Part shown: piece by piece, positions 1-8,699 of the stretch
Layout: each line of letters opens with the position of its first letter
How positions within the stretch are numbered: the stretch's first letter is position 1
The notes under the pieces: generated by a model
The model's input: only the letters and a program-made list of their open reading frames with translations
What the model was told of the DNA's origin: nothing
Databases searched by the model: none
Program-made: the position numbers and the translations under genes
Source: Alphaproteobacteria bacterium
GTDB lineage: Bacteria > Myxococcota_A > UBA796 > GCA-2862545
DNA length: 64,000 nt
Assembly (NCBI GenBank): GCA_020632955.1
Contig: JACKEO010000007.1
Coordinates: forward strand, 124,001-188,000
Direction of reading: 5' to 3'

Positions 1-324
1 CACTTCGCCTCGGTGACCCGCGTCTCCGTCTCCTCCCCGGGCACCGTGGTCGGCGCGAGGGTGGACCTGGCCACGGCGCAGGTGGTGACCGACGCGGGGG
101 AGGTGATGCTCGGGTGGCTGCCGGCGCGGCCGCCGCACCCGGGCGCGGACGACAGTCTGGAGACCGAGCTGCAGGAGATGCTCGCGAGGGTCGCATCCGG
201 GGAGGACGCCGATGGCCGCCGCATCTGCCTGCGGGTGGATCGGGACGGTGCGATGCGCCTCACGTTGTGCTCGACCGACGGGTACACGCTGGTCTGCGCC
301 GACCCGGCCACCGAGGTGCCATGA
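1..324 (+). CDS. C-terminal part of an unknown protein (cut by the window edge)
   Basis: An open frame runs from base 1 to a TGA at 322-324 with strong GC in third codon positions, so it is very likely the end of a real gene whose start lies to the left. The 107 visible residues are acidic and mixed alpha/beta in character, with no signal peptide, membrane segment or motif I recognise. A GTG at 13 could be an internal start, but nothing before it looks like a ribosome binding site. The next gene is convergent and ends 12 bases away. I cannot assign a function. Confidence 0.6.
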   Translation, partial: HFASVTRVSVSSPGTVVGARVDLATAQVVTDAGEVMLGWLPARPPHPGADDSLETELQEMLARVASGEDADGRRICLRVDRDGAMRLTLCSTDGYTLVCADPATEVP

Positions 325-336
325 ACGGTCCGTGGG

Positions 337-1650
337 TCAGGGCAGCGGGCAGCTCGCGCGCACCTCGAGCTGGTAGTCCACGCAGTAGGCATCCGCGTTC
401 AGTGCCACGCGGACGGGGTTCTCGTCGACATCGTCGGCCACCACGGAGGAGGTCACCGTCCCGCCCGTGCCCTCGGCGGTGTGGTGGACCACCCACCCTC
501 CGTTGAGCTGGTAGGTGGACAGGACGACCTCGGCTGCGCCGGTGACGTAGGTGGCGGTGGCCTCCACGGTGCAGCCCCGGGCCACGTCCACGGAGATCAC
601 GTCCACGTCGGAGAAGTCCGCGAGGGTACCCGTGAGGGTGGCGGTGGACAGCGTGGTGCCCGGCGGGCTCGAGGGCGCGGGCGTGAGGGTGAGCGCGTGG
701 GGCGGGTTGCCGGGCTGCTCCTGGGGATCGGGGGTGCAGGTGGGCGGCGCCGCGCAGGTGCTCGACACGGTGAGCGTGTAGCCCTCGCAGGGAGCGCCGG
801 TGGCCGGATGCAGGATCTGCAGCATGCCGTAGGACTCCTTGGAAGAGCGGCTCTCGAGGGGCAGGCCCTGATCCCAGCGCCAGCAGTTCGTGGAGAACTC
901 TCCCGTGGACATGGTGCAGTCGAGCATGCTGCTGAGCGCAATGTCCCCCGTGTAGTGCGCGGCGAAGGGGTCCCGGTTCTCGAACAGACCTGTGTACTCG
1001 CTGTGCACCTGGAGGTCCCACGCGTGGGGAGCGGCCGTCGTCAGGGTCGCAGACAGGGTGCAGTGCGGGTCCATCGCATAGTAGATGAAGTGCTCTTCGT
1101 CTCCCGCCAGGGCGGACGCGACCGTGACGGTGGTGCCGTCGGAGAACTGCGTGTCGATCGGCGGGCCCCAGATCCACCCCGCGTCGCAGGTGGGGACCGG
1201 CGGGCCGGAGTCTCCGCTGTCGCCGGAGTCTCCGCTGTCGCCGGAGTCTCCGCTGTCGCCGGAGTCCCCGCTGTCGCCGGAGTCCCCGCTGTCGCCGGAG
1301 TCCCCGCTGTCGCCGGAGTCCCCGCTGTCGCCGGAGTCCCCGCTGTCGCCGGAGTCCCCGGAGTCGCCGCTGTCTCCGACCGCACCGCTGTCTCCGGAGT
1401 CGCCGCTGTCCCCGGAGTCGCCGCTGTCCCCCGAGTCGCCGCTGTTGCCGGAGTCGCCGCTGTCTCCGACCGCGCCGGTGTCTCCGGAGTCGCCGCTGTC
1501 GCTCGGGCCGCTGTCGCCGCCGTCGCGCGTGTCCTCGGTGCCGGGATCCGTGTCACCCGCGACGGTGTCGTCCGTGGCCTCGTCGGGCTCGACGACGCAC
1601 CCCGTCCACAGCGTGACCGCGCACACTCCGATCCATCGACGCGCCGCCAT
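337..1650 (-). CDS. Surface lipoprotein with long Ser-Gly-Asp stalk
   Basis: A 437-residue lipoprotein. The N-terminus has a short positive region and a hydrophobic stretch ending in LWTGC, a lipobox with the lipidated Cys near residue 18. Residues of about 20-150 are almost pure Gly/Ser/Asp/Thr, mostly the tripeptide SGD repeated dozens of times. This should form a flexible, highly acidic stalk holding the C-terminal part away from the membrane. Residues of about 155-437 form a beta-rich domain with several Cys (possible disulphides) and repeated segments around TPDPQEQPGNPPHA. The overall plan recurs in at least three other lipoproteins in this window. The start ATG lies 28 bases after a candidate -10 box (1678-1683). 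Function unknown; a display or adhesion role is only inferred. Confidence 0.85.
   Translation of the reverse strand: MAARRWIGVCAVTLWTGCVVEPDEATDDTVAGDTDPGTEDTRDGGDSGPSDSGDSGDTGAVGDSGDSGNSGDSGDSGDSGDSGDSGDSGAVGDSGDSGDSGDSGDSGDSGDSGDSGDSGDSGDSGDSGDSGDSGDSGDSGDSGDSGDSGPPVPTCDAGWIWGPPIDTQFSDGTTVTVASALAGDEEHFIYYAMDPHCTLSATLTTAAPHAWDLQVHSEYTGLFENRDPFAAHYTGDIALSSMLDCTMSTGEFSTNCWRWDQGLPLESRSSKESYGMLQILHPATGAPCEGYTLTVSSTCAAPPTCTPDPQEQPGNPPHALTLTPAPSSPPGTTLSTATLTGTLADFSDVDVISVDVARGCTVEATATYVTGAAEVVLSTYQLNGGWVVHHTAEGTGGTVTSSVVADDVDENPVRVALNADAYCVDYQLEVRASCPLP
1204..1500 (-). repeat. 9/18-bp coding tandem repeat (SGD tract)
   Basis: Near-perfect copies of the nonamer gtcgccgga/gtctccgct run head to tail and encode the Ser-Gly-Asp stalk of the lipoprotein gene on the minus strand. 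Unit copies differ mainly by tct/tcc and agt changes. Such arrays can change length by slippage or recombination; every unit is a multiple of three, so length changes would keep the frame. Confidence 0.9.
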
Positions 1651-1677
1651 CGTGGCCCCCTGTCCCGTGCTGGAGGC

Positions 1678-1683
1678 TGTGTA
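1678..1683 (-). promoter_or_regulatory. Candidate -10 element (TACACA)
   Basis: On the minus strand CTGC is followed by TACACA, 28 bases before the ATG at 1650. Position and the preceding GC resemble the other GCTAnnnT elements in the window. No -35 consensus is visible. Confidence 0.35.
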
Positions 1684-1740
1684 GCAGGCGGGGCGGGGGA
1701 GCGCCGTGGGGCGAATGCCCCAGAGTCGGCGAGCGCCCCT

Positions 1741-4188
1741 CTACCGGTCCCAGGGGCAGGTCGCCCAGGTGATCGGCGGCGGGTCGCGACGGGCCTCCTC
1801 CTGCCAGGGGAAGGCCCACGTCTCCAGGCCCGTGGCCGGATCGACGCGCAGCAGCGTGGCGTCGGCGTCGCGCCCGCTGCCGCTGCCGTCGGGGCGCACG
1901 TGGGCCCACCCTCGACCCGGGAGCAGGTGGAAGACGCCGCTGGCCGGGCTGCCGGGCGTCGCCGTGGCGGGCTTCCGCGTGCGGAACAGGCTGTCGCCCT
2001 CGAAGCCGTGCGCCTTCCGCAGCCAGCGATCGAGGCTGCCGTGGAGGGGCGCGAGGTCGGCTTCGGAAGGTGCGGGCCGTGACGCGGCACCCTCGGGTTG
2101 GAGCACCACCACCCGTCCGGCGCGCTGGTAGCCCGAGAGCGGCGGCGTGTAGCCGGTGCCGCAGGAGGGGCTGCCCCGGAAGAAGCCGAAGGCCTCCTCG
2201 TGGGAGAAGGCCCGGTGGTCGCCGGGATCGTCGGCGCGCACCGCGAGGATGCCGGCCTCGTAGGCGAAGGCCACCCAGCCGTTGCGCAGCTCGGCGTGCC
2301 CGGGCGTGCCGTGGACCGGGCGCTCGTCCGGATCGTCCTGCCGCCGCCGGCCGAGGTGGGCGGGCACCTCGAGCCGGGCGTCCACCCGACCGGTGGCGTC
2401 GATGCGCACCAGCGCTCCCTCGCGCTGCAGCCAGGCGCGGGTCCCCGTGACCACGATCTGCGTGGCCTCCACGCGGCGTGCGGTCCGTGCACCGAGGTCG
2501 ACCAGATCCACCGTGGTGAGCGTGCGCCGGGGGCCGTAGCGGGGTCCCAGGAACAAGCGGTCCTCCTCGCTGCCGAGGGCCGCGAGGCCGGCCCCGGCGC
2601 TCTCGACGGCCCAGGTCACCCGTCCACGGGATGCGTCGAACCATGCGAGCGCATGCCAGGGCGGCGCGCCGGGCTGGGGGAGGTCCGGCACGGCTCCGAA
2701 CAGCCGGTCGCCCTGCGCGTTCGCGGCGGGCACGGTGACGGTGCGGGCGTAGGCGATGCGCCAGCGCACGCCGTCCGCGAGGTCCACGCGTTCGTCCGCG
2801 CTAAGGGCCCACCGCCCGTCCGGGGAGGCCACCCAGGCGTTCGTGGGGCCGCGCAGGTCCGCGGGCACGTCGGGGCACCGCCCCGTCGCGCGCGCCACGC
2901 CCAGCGCGACCTCGCCCAGGGTGGTCGCGGGCTCCGGTCCCCAGAGCGGGCGCCCCTGGCCGTCCAGTACCGAGAGCGTGGACCCGGCGGGGATGAGATG
3001 GCCCTGCTGTGTGTGGGTCACCAGCAGGCTGCGCTCGTCGTCGAGGGCGTGGACCCAGGGGTGCACGCCCTCGGTGGTGAAGGAGCCGCGCGCCACGAGG
3101 TGGTCGCCTTCCACCTCCATGCGGGTGACGCGGACGGTCCGCGGGTCGTCGAAGGTGACCGGCGCCCGCACCTCGGCCAGGAGGGCCGCGCGCCCGTCGG
3201 GGCTCCAGGTCATGTGGCGACGCCCGATGTTCCCCACATCGAGGGCGCGGAAGGTGGCGGGCGGTGGCACCCGTCGCTGGCGGGCGTCGAGGCCCACGAG
3301 GTGGCCGAGCGCGCCCTGCTCGCGCCCGAAGTACCACTCCGCCTCGAAGAGCCACCAGCCCTCCAGCTCGGGCACCCACGGCACGGGGTGGTCGTGGAAG
3401 GGACGGAGGGGCCGTCCGTCCTCGCGGTGGACCTCGCCCGTGCGCCACGCCCATGTGACCGCCTCCGGGAAGGCGCCCGGCGGACGGCAGAAGCCCAGCA
3501 GGTGCTCGCCGTCGCCCGACCAGGCGAGGGGCTCGCAGGTGGCGCCGAGGGGCAGGTGGGCGGCGACCAGGCCGGTGCGCACCTCGCGCACCACCAGCCC
3601 GTCGCCGTGCACGGCGACGAGGTCTCCGTCGGGGTGGGGCACGCCCGAGCTGCTGCCCCCGGCCATGCGCCAGGGGGTAGCGAGAGGCCACGCCACCAGC
3701 GAGGCATGGGCCCCGAGACCGTCCACGCAGGCGCCGAGCCGGCCGTCGGGGGAGGGGGCGTGGGTGGGCCCGCACGCGCTGGCGCCCATCGCGCCGGCGC
3801 TGCGGAGCAGGGCGTCGGCCCGGTCGGGCCCGAGGGCCGTCACCAGCGCCCCGTCCGCGCGACGGCCGATGGTGCGGTCGGACGCGATCGCGGCCTCTGC
3901 CCGTGGGCGACGCGGCGCGCCCTCGGGCGGCGCCTGCCCGTCGAGGCCCTCGGGGGTGCGGGCGCGGAGGTGGCCGAAGCCGTCCCACCAGCCCTCCTCC
4001 GCCCGCGCGGCCACCCGCCAGTCCGGCACGCCTGGCACCGGGGCGTGGTCTGTGACGCCCTCGTTGTAGGCGGCGACGAGGGCCGGGTCGTCCGGGAAGG
4101 GGATCGGCGTGCCCTCCAGCTCCGCCGGCGCGGCCCCCGCTGCGCAGCCGGCGAGGACGAGGACCCAGGCGGTTCGGACGATGGTCAC
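1741..4188 (-). CDS. Large lipoprotein with WD40/TolB-like beta-propeller
   Basis: An 815-residue protein with a signal sequence ending in LVLAGC (lipobox). After about 60 residues the protein contains many blade-like segments with motifs such as SPDGR, WSPDGR and WSGDGEHLL, typical of WD40/TolB-like propellers, through to about residue 600. The rest is less regular and ends with short repeated elements. The GTG at 4188 was chosen because GGGGG sits five bases before it and it gives a normal signal peptide; in-frame GTG codons at 4194 and 4200 are alternatives. It is the downstream neighbour of the MidA-like gene (59 bases). I expect it to be anchored in the envelope, perhaps binding a protein or glycan; the ligand cannot be told from sequence. 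Confidence 0.85.
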   Translation of the reverse strand: MTIVRTAWVLVLAGCAAGAAPAELEGTPIPFPDDPALVAAYNEGVTDHAPVPGVPDWRVAARAEEGWWDGFGHLRARTPEGLDGQAPPEGAPRRPRAEAAIASDRTIGRRADGALVTALGPDRADALLRSAGAMGASACGPTHAPSPDGRLGACVDGLGAHASLVAWPLATPWRMAGGSSSGVPHPDGDLVAVHGDGLVVREVRTGLVAAHLPLGATCEPLAWSGDGEHLLGFCRPPGAFPEAVTWAWRTGEVHREDGRPLRPFHDHPVPWVPELEGWWLFEAEWYFGREQGALGHLVGLDARQRRVPPPATFRALDVGNIGRRHMTWSPDGRAALLAEVRAPVTFDDPRTVRVTRMEVEGDHLVARGSFTTEGVHPWVHALDDERSLLVTHTQQGHLIPAGSTLSVLDGQGRPLWGPEPATTLGEVALGVARATGRCPDVPADLRGPTNAWVASPDGRWALSADERVDLADGVRWRIAYARTVTVPAANAQGDRLFGAVPDLPQPGAPPWHALAWFDASRGRVTWAVESAGAGLAALGSEEDRLFLGPRYGPRRTLTTVDLVDLGARTARRVEATQIVVTGTRAWLQREGALVRIDATGRVDARLEVPAHLGRRRQDDPDERPVHGTPGHAELRNGWVAFAYEAGILAVRADDPGDHRAFSHEEAFGFFRGSPSCGTGYTPPLSGYQRAGRVVVLQPEGAASRPAPSEADLAPLHGSLDRWLRKAHGFEGDSLFRTRKPATATPGSPASGVFHLLPGRGWAHVRPDGSGSGRDADATLLRVDPATGLETWAFPWQEEARRDPPPITWATCPWDR

Positions 4189-4204
4189 GCGCACCCCCAC
4201 GCGG

Positions 4205-4210
4205 AGGGTA
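4205..4210 (-). promoter_or_regulatory. Candidate -10 element (GGCTACCCT)
   Basis: On the minus strand GGC TACCCT lies 17 bases before the chosen GTG at 4188. The short distance would give a very short leader, or a leaderless message if translation starts at 4194 or 4200. Confidence 0.35.
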
Positions 4211-4247
4211 GCCCGACACGATCGGCACCCGTGCGGTTCCCGACCGC

Positions 4248-5855
4248 TCACGCGCGCCGGGCGGGGATCAGGTCGCCGCACTCCACGGCGGCGGCGATCC
4301 AGGCGTCCACCGCGGCCCACGTGGCCGCGTCCACGGCCGGGCGCACGTGGGCCTCCAGCTCGTCGAGGGTGGCGGGACGCGCGAGGGCCTCGGCCAGCAC
4401 GGATCGCAGGGGCTCGGGCACCTGGGCGCGCACGGCCAGCGCCCAGCGGTCGGCGGTGCGCCAGGGCAGGGTGCCGGGCGGCGTGAGCCAGTCCCGGGAG
4501 CGCAGCGCGCGCTCGGCGGCCTCCCACGCGCCCGCCTGCCCGTCGTCCCAGAGGTCGGCCAGGGGTTCTCCGCCCACGTGAAGCGCGTCTGTGGGGGCGG
4601 GAGGCGGCAGGGTGGCGAGCGCTCTCAGGGCGTCGGGGTGGAGCGTGTCGAGGGCGGGACCGTCCCAGGGGCGCGGCGGGCCGAGCGTCGGGAGGTGGAC
4701 GTCGGGCGGACCGAGGCCGAAGAGCCGGAAGCCTGCCGCATGCTGGAAGCGGCCCAGGAGGTCGCGGGGCTCCAGTCGGGCGCGCTCCGCCTCGGGCACC
4801 GCGCGCACCAGGGCACCCTGGTGATCGTGGACGAGCACGCCGAGGCCCGCCGCCGTGGCCAGCCGCCCCACGTGGGTCCAGTCCACGTCCCACGTCAGAT
4901 CGAAGCGCCCGGGGGCGTGCCAGGTGTGCCAGGCGGGACGCGCGCGGCGGTCGGGGCCGAAGGCGCGCAGGTGCACGTCGCGGCTCAGCGGGTCGAGGAC
5001 GTGGCGCGAGGTGCCGCCGTAGTCCACCAGCAGGGCCACGCCGGCCCGATCGGGCCCCTGGAGCAGCGCGGCGAGGCCGTCGACGAAGGGCGCCATCCCC
5101 GGGGCCCACAGCACCTCGGCGGGCAGGAGGGCCTGGGCGGCGAGGTCCTGCAGGAGCGGACGGACCGCGTCGAGGTGATCGGACAGGTCCGGGGGCAGCG
5201 CGCCCGGACGACCATCGGGGTCGAGCCAGCCCAGGGCGAGCGGCAGGTCCACCTCCTCCCAGCCCTGGGCGCCCTCCGCCATGTGCACGCGGCAGAGCGG
5301 GGCGCGCGGGGCGTCCAGGCGCAGCCGCTCCACGGGGAAGGTGTCGAGCAGCTCGTTCGCGATCACCACCCCGTGGAAGGGACCCTCCCAGGTCAGCGTG
5401 CGCGCGTCGATCGCGCGCAGCTCGGCACGCCCGGCCTCGAGGTGCGCGGCCAGCGTGGTGGCCTGGAGGGCGCGCAGCGCCGGGCTGTGCTCGCCCACCA
5501 CCAGCCGCAGCCGGTGCGCCCACGGTCGCCAGCGCGGGGCGTCGCGGCTGGCGGCCAGGGCGTCCAGCACCGCCTTGGCCAGCGTGCCCCGCCCCGCACC
5601 CAGCTCGAGCAGCGTGAGGGGGCCCTCGGCGGGCAGGTGGCCGGCGCGGTCCAGCGCCTCCAGCGCCTCGCGCGCCGCCTCCGCCACCATCCGGCCCATC
5701 GCCGCCGGGAGGCGCTCGGGCCAGGTGTCGAAGTGGCCGTCGCGGCCGAGGGCCACGGCGCCGGTGGCGTAGTACCCTTGCGCCGGGTCGTGCAGGCACC
5801 ACTCCATGAAGGCCGCGAAGCCCGGAGCGCCCGCCACGGCGTCCGTCCCGTCCAC
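4248..5855 (-). CDS. MidA/NDUFAF7-like SAM-dependent methyltransferase with C-terminal extension
   Basis: A 535-residue protein. The N-terminal signature FMEWCLHDPAQGYY (residues 16-29) is the hallmark of the MidA/DUF185 family (the mitochondrial NDUFAF7 relatives, protein arginine methyltransferases for complex I assembly). A SAM-binding motif I, LELGAGRG (83-90), and NELLDTFPVE (167-176) follow in the expected order. MidA proteins are usually near 400 residues; here about 130 extra residues follow and end in a helical segment that could be a winged helix. The start is a GTG at 5855, which keeps the conserved N-terminus complete. The gene diverges from lspA across only 30 bases. Substrate unknown; family assignment fairly secure. 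Confidence 0.88.
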   Translation of the reverse strand: MDGTDAVAGAPGFAAFMEWCLHDPAQGYYATGAVALGRDGHFDTWPERLPAAMGRMVAEAAREALEALDRAGHLPAEGPLTLLELGAGRGTLAKAVLDALAASRDAPRWRPWAHRLRLVVGEHSPALRALQATTLAAHLEAGRAELRAIDARTLTWEGPFHGVVIANELLDTFPVERLRLDAPRAPLCRVHMAEGAQGWEEVDLPLALGWLDPDGRPGALPPDLSDHLDAVRPLLQDLAAQALLPAEVLWAPGMAPFVDGLAALLQGPDRAGVALLVDYGGTSRHVLDPLSRDVHLRAFGPDRRARPAWHTWHAPGRFDLTWDVDWTHVGRLATAAGLGVLVHDHQGALVRAVPEAERARLEPRDLLGRFQHAAGFRLFGLGPPDVHLPTLGPPRPWDGPALDTLHPDALRALATLPPPAPTDALHVGGEPLADLWDDGQAGAWEAAERALRSRDWLTPPGTLPWRTADRWALAVRAQVPEPLRSVLAEALARPATLDELEAHVRPAVDAATWAAVDAWIAAAVECGDLIPARRA

Positions 5856-5885
5856 CCGTCGTCGTCGATCCGGACCGAGCACCCC

Positions 5886-6440
5886 GTGACCTCCGCCGCC
5901 CCGCAGCCTCCCGTACCCGCCGACGCCGACGCGGGCTGGTCCCGTCGCAAGGCGGCGCTGCTGGCCTGGTCGGGCGGCGTGGTGGTGGTGGGCGACCGGC
6001 TCACCAAGGAGCTCGCGCGATGGCGCCTGGCCGACGTGCAGGCCTACGACGCCATCGAGCTCGTGCCCGACGTGGCCTACCTCTACCTGCACCGCAACGA
6101 GGTGGGGATGCTGGGCTTCCTGTCGGGCATCCCGTCGGGCTGGCGGCAGGCCGTGTTCGTCGCGGCCACCGTGGTCTTCGTCGCCTACCTGGGTCGGCTC
6201 CTGTGGCAGGCGGGCCCGGAGCACGAGGGTGACCTCCGGCCCCTGGCGCTGGTGCTCGCGGGCTTCGTGGGCAACGGCATCGACCGGGTGCTGTACGGCG
6301 GCGTGGTGGACTTCGTCGTGCTGCACCTGCCGGGCCTGCCCGCCGCGGCGAACGTGGCCGACGTGGCCATCTTCGCGGGCCTCGCCTGGTGGCTGGTGCG
6401 ACGGGTCCGGCCGTCCCCCGCGTCCGGGGCTGCCGCGTGA
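5886..6440 (+). CDS. lspA: Lipoprotein signal peptidase (signal peptidase II)
   Basis: A 184-residue inner-membrane aspartic peptidase that cleaves prolipoproteins before the lipidated Cys. The family blocks are all present: GDRLTKE in the first membrane segment, GNGIDR followed by GGVVDF (first catalytic Asp), and NVADVAIF (second catalytic Asp). There are four hydrophobic segments. The first about 27 residues are Pro/Ala-rich and precede the usual family start, so the protein is slightly longer than the typical 160-170. The GTG at 5886 is the best-supported start in frame. The stop overlaps the next GTG (GTGA), implying coupled translation. With so many lipoproteins nearby, its importance here is clear. 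Confidence 0.95.
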   Translation: MTSAAPQPPVPADADAGWSRRKAALLAWSGGVVVVGDRLTKELARWRLADVQAYDAIELVPDVAYLYLHRNEVGMLGFLSGIPSGWRQAVFVAATVVFVAYLGRLLWQAGPEHEGDLRPLALVLAGFVGNGIDRVLYGGVVDFVVLHLPGLPAAANVADVAIFAGLAWWLVRRVRPSPASGAAA

Positions 6441-7111
6441 CCGCCTGGCGGCTGGTGCTCGGCGGCATCGGGGTGCTGTGCGCGGTGATCGTCGCCGCCC
6501 TGGTGCTGGCGCCGGGACGACGGGATGCCCTCCCGGAACCGGCCGCCGGGTCCGCGGCCGTGCGCCCGCCCCGCGCCGGCGCCACGCCGCCGGACTGGAT
6601 CGAGCTCGGGGACGAGGACGGCGACGCCCTCCGACGCGCGCCCGAGCAGCCGCTCCCGCCTGCCGGCACCACCAGCTCGTTCACGCCGCCCCACGTCACG
6701 GCCGAGGTCGACGGGCAGCCACACCGCGTGGAGCTGCGGGAAGGCGGGCACGTGGTGTGGGTGGGCCCCGACGGCGACGTCCGCGAGCTGGCCTGGGAGC
6801 CCGAGGCGGCACGGGTGGCCATCGCCGGCGACAGCCCCGGCCGGGTGCACGTCGCGTGGTCCACGGGCACCGCCGTGGAGCTGCAGTCGCTGCAGTCCGA
6901 CGGGGAGGCCTTCGCGCCGTTGCACCGGCAGCAGGTGGCCAGCACGCCCACCCCGGAGCGTCTGGAGGTGGTGGTGGTGGACGAGGAGGTGGAGGTGCGC
7001 TGGGGCGCGGCCGACGGGGGGCGCTTCCTGCGCCTCGATCCGGCGCGTCCCGGGCGCTTCGTCGAGGGCAGCCTGGCGTCGTGGACGGCGCCCACCGGGG
7101 AGGGCGAGTGA
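6437..7111 (+). CDS. Membrane-anchored protein of unknown function (beta-rich periplasmic domain)
   Basis: A 224-residue protein with one N-terminal membrane anchor (about residues 5-27), a Pro/Ala-rich linker, and a beta-rich soluble domain with repeated Val-Glu-Val strands, for example LEVVVVDEEVEVRW. No Cys in the anchor region fits a lipobox, so it is probably a simple signal anchor. It starts at GTG 6437 overlapping the lspA stop by four bases and ends overlapping the YkgJ-type gene by four bases, so the three genes form one operon. I do not recognise the family. Confidence 0.8.
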   Translation: MTAWRLVLGGIGVLCAVIVAALVLAPGRRDALPEPAAGSAAVRPPRAGATPPDWIELGDEDGDALRRAPEQPLPPAGTTSSFTPPHVTAEVDGQPHRVELREGGHVVWVGPDGDVRELAWEPEAARVAIAGDSPGRVHVAWSTGTAVELQSLQSDGEAFAPLHRQQVASTPTPERLEVVVVDEEVEVRWGAADGGRFLRLDPARPGRFVEGSLASWTAPTGEGE

Positions 7112-8646
7112 CCGACACCGCGGATCGCTGGGGACCGGAGGTGGTGCCGCGCCTGCGCGACGATCTCGTGGTGCGTCGGCAGGGCACCCGCGACAAGCCG
7201 GGGGTGATCGAGGATCCCACCTTCCGGCGCCGCTACGGGCTCGACGCGCCCTCGTGGCGGGTGGTGCACGCCCTGGACGGGCAGCGCACCGTGGACGAGG
7301 TGCTGCGACGCGTGAACCTCGGCCGGGGCGGCCGCGTGCCGCGCGCCCTGCTCGTCAAGGTGCTCGACTTCCTCGACGAGGCGGGCCTGCTGGTGGACCC
7401 GTCGGCGTCGCGGCAGCGGGCGCCCGTGGTGCAGCCGGGCACCGTGCGCCTGCGTGCCGACGCGGTGGCCTCCTGGCGGGTGGAGCCGCTGCCGGGTGCC
7501 CGCTTCACCTGCCAGGGCTCCGGCATGTGCTGCGGTGGCTACGTCGTGGGCCCCGTGGACGACGCGACCGCGGCGCGCCTGGAGGCCCATGCCTTCGCGG
7601 GGGATCCGCCCCACCTGCGCGGCGAGCGCTTCAGCTGGGCGGAGGATGCCTCGGGGCGTCGCATCCGCTCGCTCCGCGACATCGACGGCGTCTGCGTCTT
7701 CCTCGACGAGCAGCGCCGGTGCCGGGTCCACGCGGAGCTCGGCCACGAGGCAAAGCCGGCCGCCTGTCGCGCCTACCCCCTGGAGCTGGTGGCCTTCCCC
7801 GACCGGGTGCTGCGTGTGGGCCTCAACATGGAGTGCGGCGGCATGACCCAGGCGCGCTTCGGCCTGCCGCTCGCCGAGCAGGTGCCGGCCGCGGTCGCGC
7901 TGGCCGCCGAGGTCCCCGTGGAACAGCTCGACGACCCGGTGCGGGTGGACGCGGCGCGCACCGTGCCCTGGGCCGACTGGCGGGCGGTGGAGGCCGAGGC
8001 CCTCGCCGGGCTGGACGACACCGCGCTGCCCATCGCCGGTCACCTGCGTCGGCTCGCCCGGGTGCTCCTCGGGGGGCCCGAGCCCGAGGGTCCTCCCGTG
8101 CGGGAGCTGGTGCCGCGCGCCGCCGACGTGGTGCAGCCCGTGCTGGAGCGGGTGCTCGCGTGGACGGGGAAGGTGGCCAAGGAGGACCTCGACGCGGGCG
8201 TGCTGGTACGCGCCGATCTGCAGGCCCGCACGCGCCTCGCGGCCGCGCTGCTGCTCGGGCGCCGGGAGGTGGTGGGCGACCTCTGGGACGTGGCGTCGGC
8301 CCACCGCCGGCAGCTCCCGGGCACCCGCGTGGGCGACCCTGGCGAGGAGCTGCTGCGCCTGCACCTCCGGCACGCGATCTTCCTCGGGCGCCCGCACAGG
8401 TCGCGCACCCTGGCTGTGGGCGTGGGCTGGCTCGCGCTCCAGACGGCGCTGGCCGGAGCCCTCGCCCCCGTGATCGCGGCGCACGCGCGACGCCTGGCGC
8501 CCGACGAGGCCGTGGTGGCCGAGGCGATCCGTACGGTGAACCGGTCGCTGCGCTCGTCGGCCCTCGCGCACGTCATGGCGGACGACGACGACCTGCTTGC
8601 ACGCTGGGCCACCGCGCTGGCCGGGGAGAATCCGGGTACCGATTGA
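7108..8646 (+). CDS. YkgJ-type cysteine-cluster protein with PqqD-like N-terminus
   Basis: A 512-residue cytoplasmic-type protein. Residues of about 1-95 resemble a PqqD-like peptide-binding fold (LDGQRTVDEVLRRV). The next part has the zinc- or iron-chelating YkgJ signature: CQGSGMCC at 135-142, then further Cys in GVCVF, RCRVH and the AACRAYPLE block. The remaining about 250 residues are helical and lack a known motif. YkgJ domains are thought to bind a metal or Fe-S cluster and often sit beside modification enzymes. The start is GTG 7108 in a GTGA overlap with the preceding gene. Being co-transcribed with lspA is unusual and hints at an envelope-linked job, which is inference. Confidence 0.85.
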   Translation: MTDTADRWGPEVVPRLRDDLVVRRQGTRDKPGVIEDPTFRRRYGLDAPSWRVVHALDGQRTVDEVLRRVNLGRGGRVPRALLVKVLDFLDEAGLLVDPSASRQRAPVVQPGTVRLRADAVASWRVEPLPGARFTCQGSGMCCGGYVVGPVDDATAARLEAHAFAGDPPHLRGERFSWAEDASGRRIRSLRDIDGVCVFLDEQRRCRVHAELGHEAKPAACRAYPLELVAFPDRVLRVGLNMECGGMTQARFGLPLAEQVPAAVALAAEVPVEQLDDPVRVDAARTVPWADWRAVEAEALAGLDDTALPIAGHLRRLARVLLGGPEPEGPPVRELVPRAADVVQPVLERVLAWTGKVAKEDLDAGVLVRADLQARTRLAAALLLGRREVVGDLWDVASAHRRQLPGTRVGDPGEELLRLHLRHAIFLGRPHRSRTLAVGVGWLALQTALAGALAPVIAAHARRLAPDEAVVAEAIRTVNRSLRSSALAHVMADDDDLLARWATALAGENPGTD

Positions 8647-8699
8647 AGGCGGCCTCCGGCAGGTGTAGGAAAGGGGGGTCAGAGACCACTGGGGGTCCC

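Noticed and set aside
1204..1500. Possible CRISPR or satellite repeat
   Set aside because: Units are contiguous 9 and 18 bases in frame with a coding sequence and there are no spacers.
481..2082. Long plus-strand frame opposite the SGD lipoprotein gene
   Set aside because: High GC gives long open frames on the opposite strand; its translation is Gly/Arg/Val-rich with no motif, while the minus-strand frame has a lipobox and propeller or beta domains.
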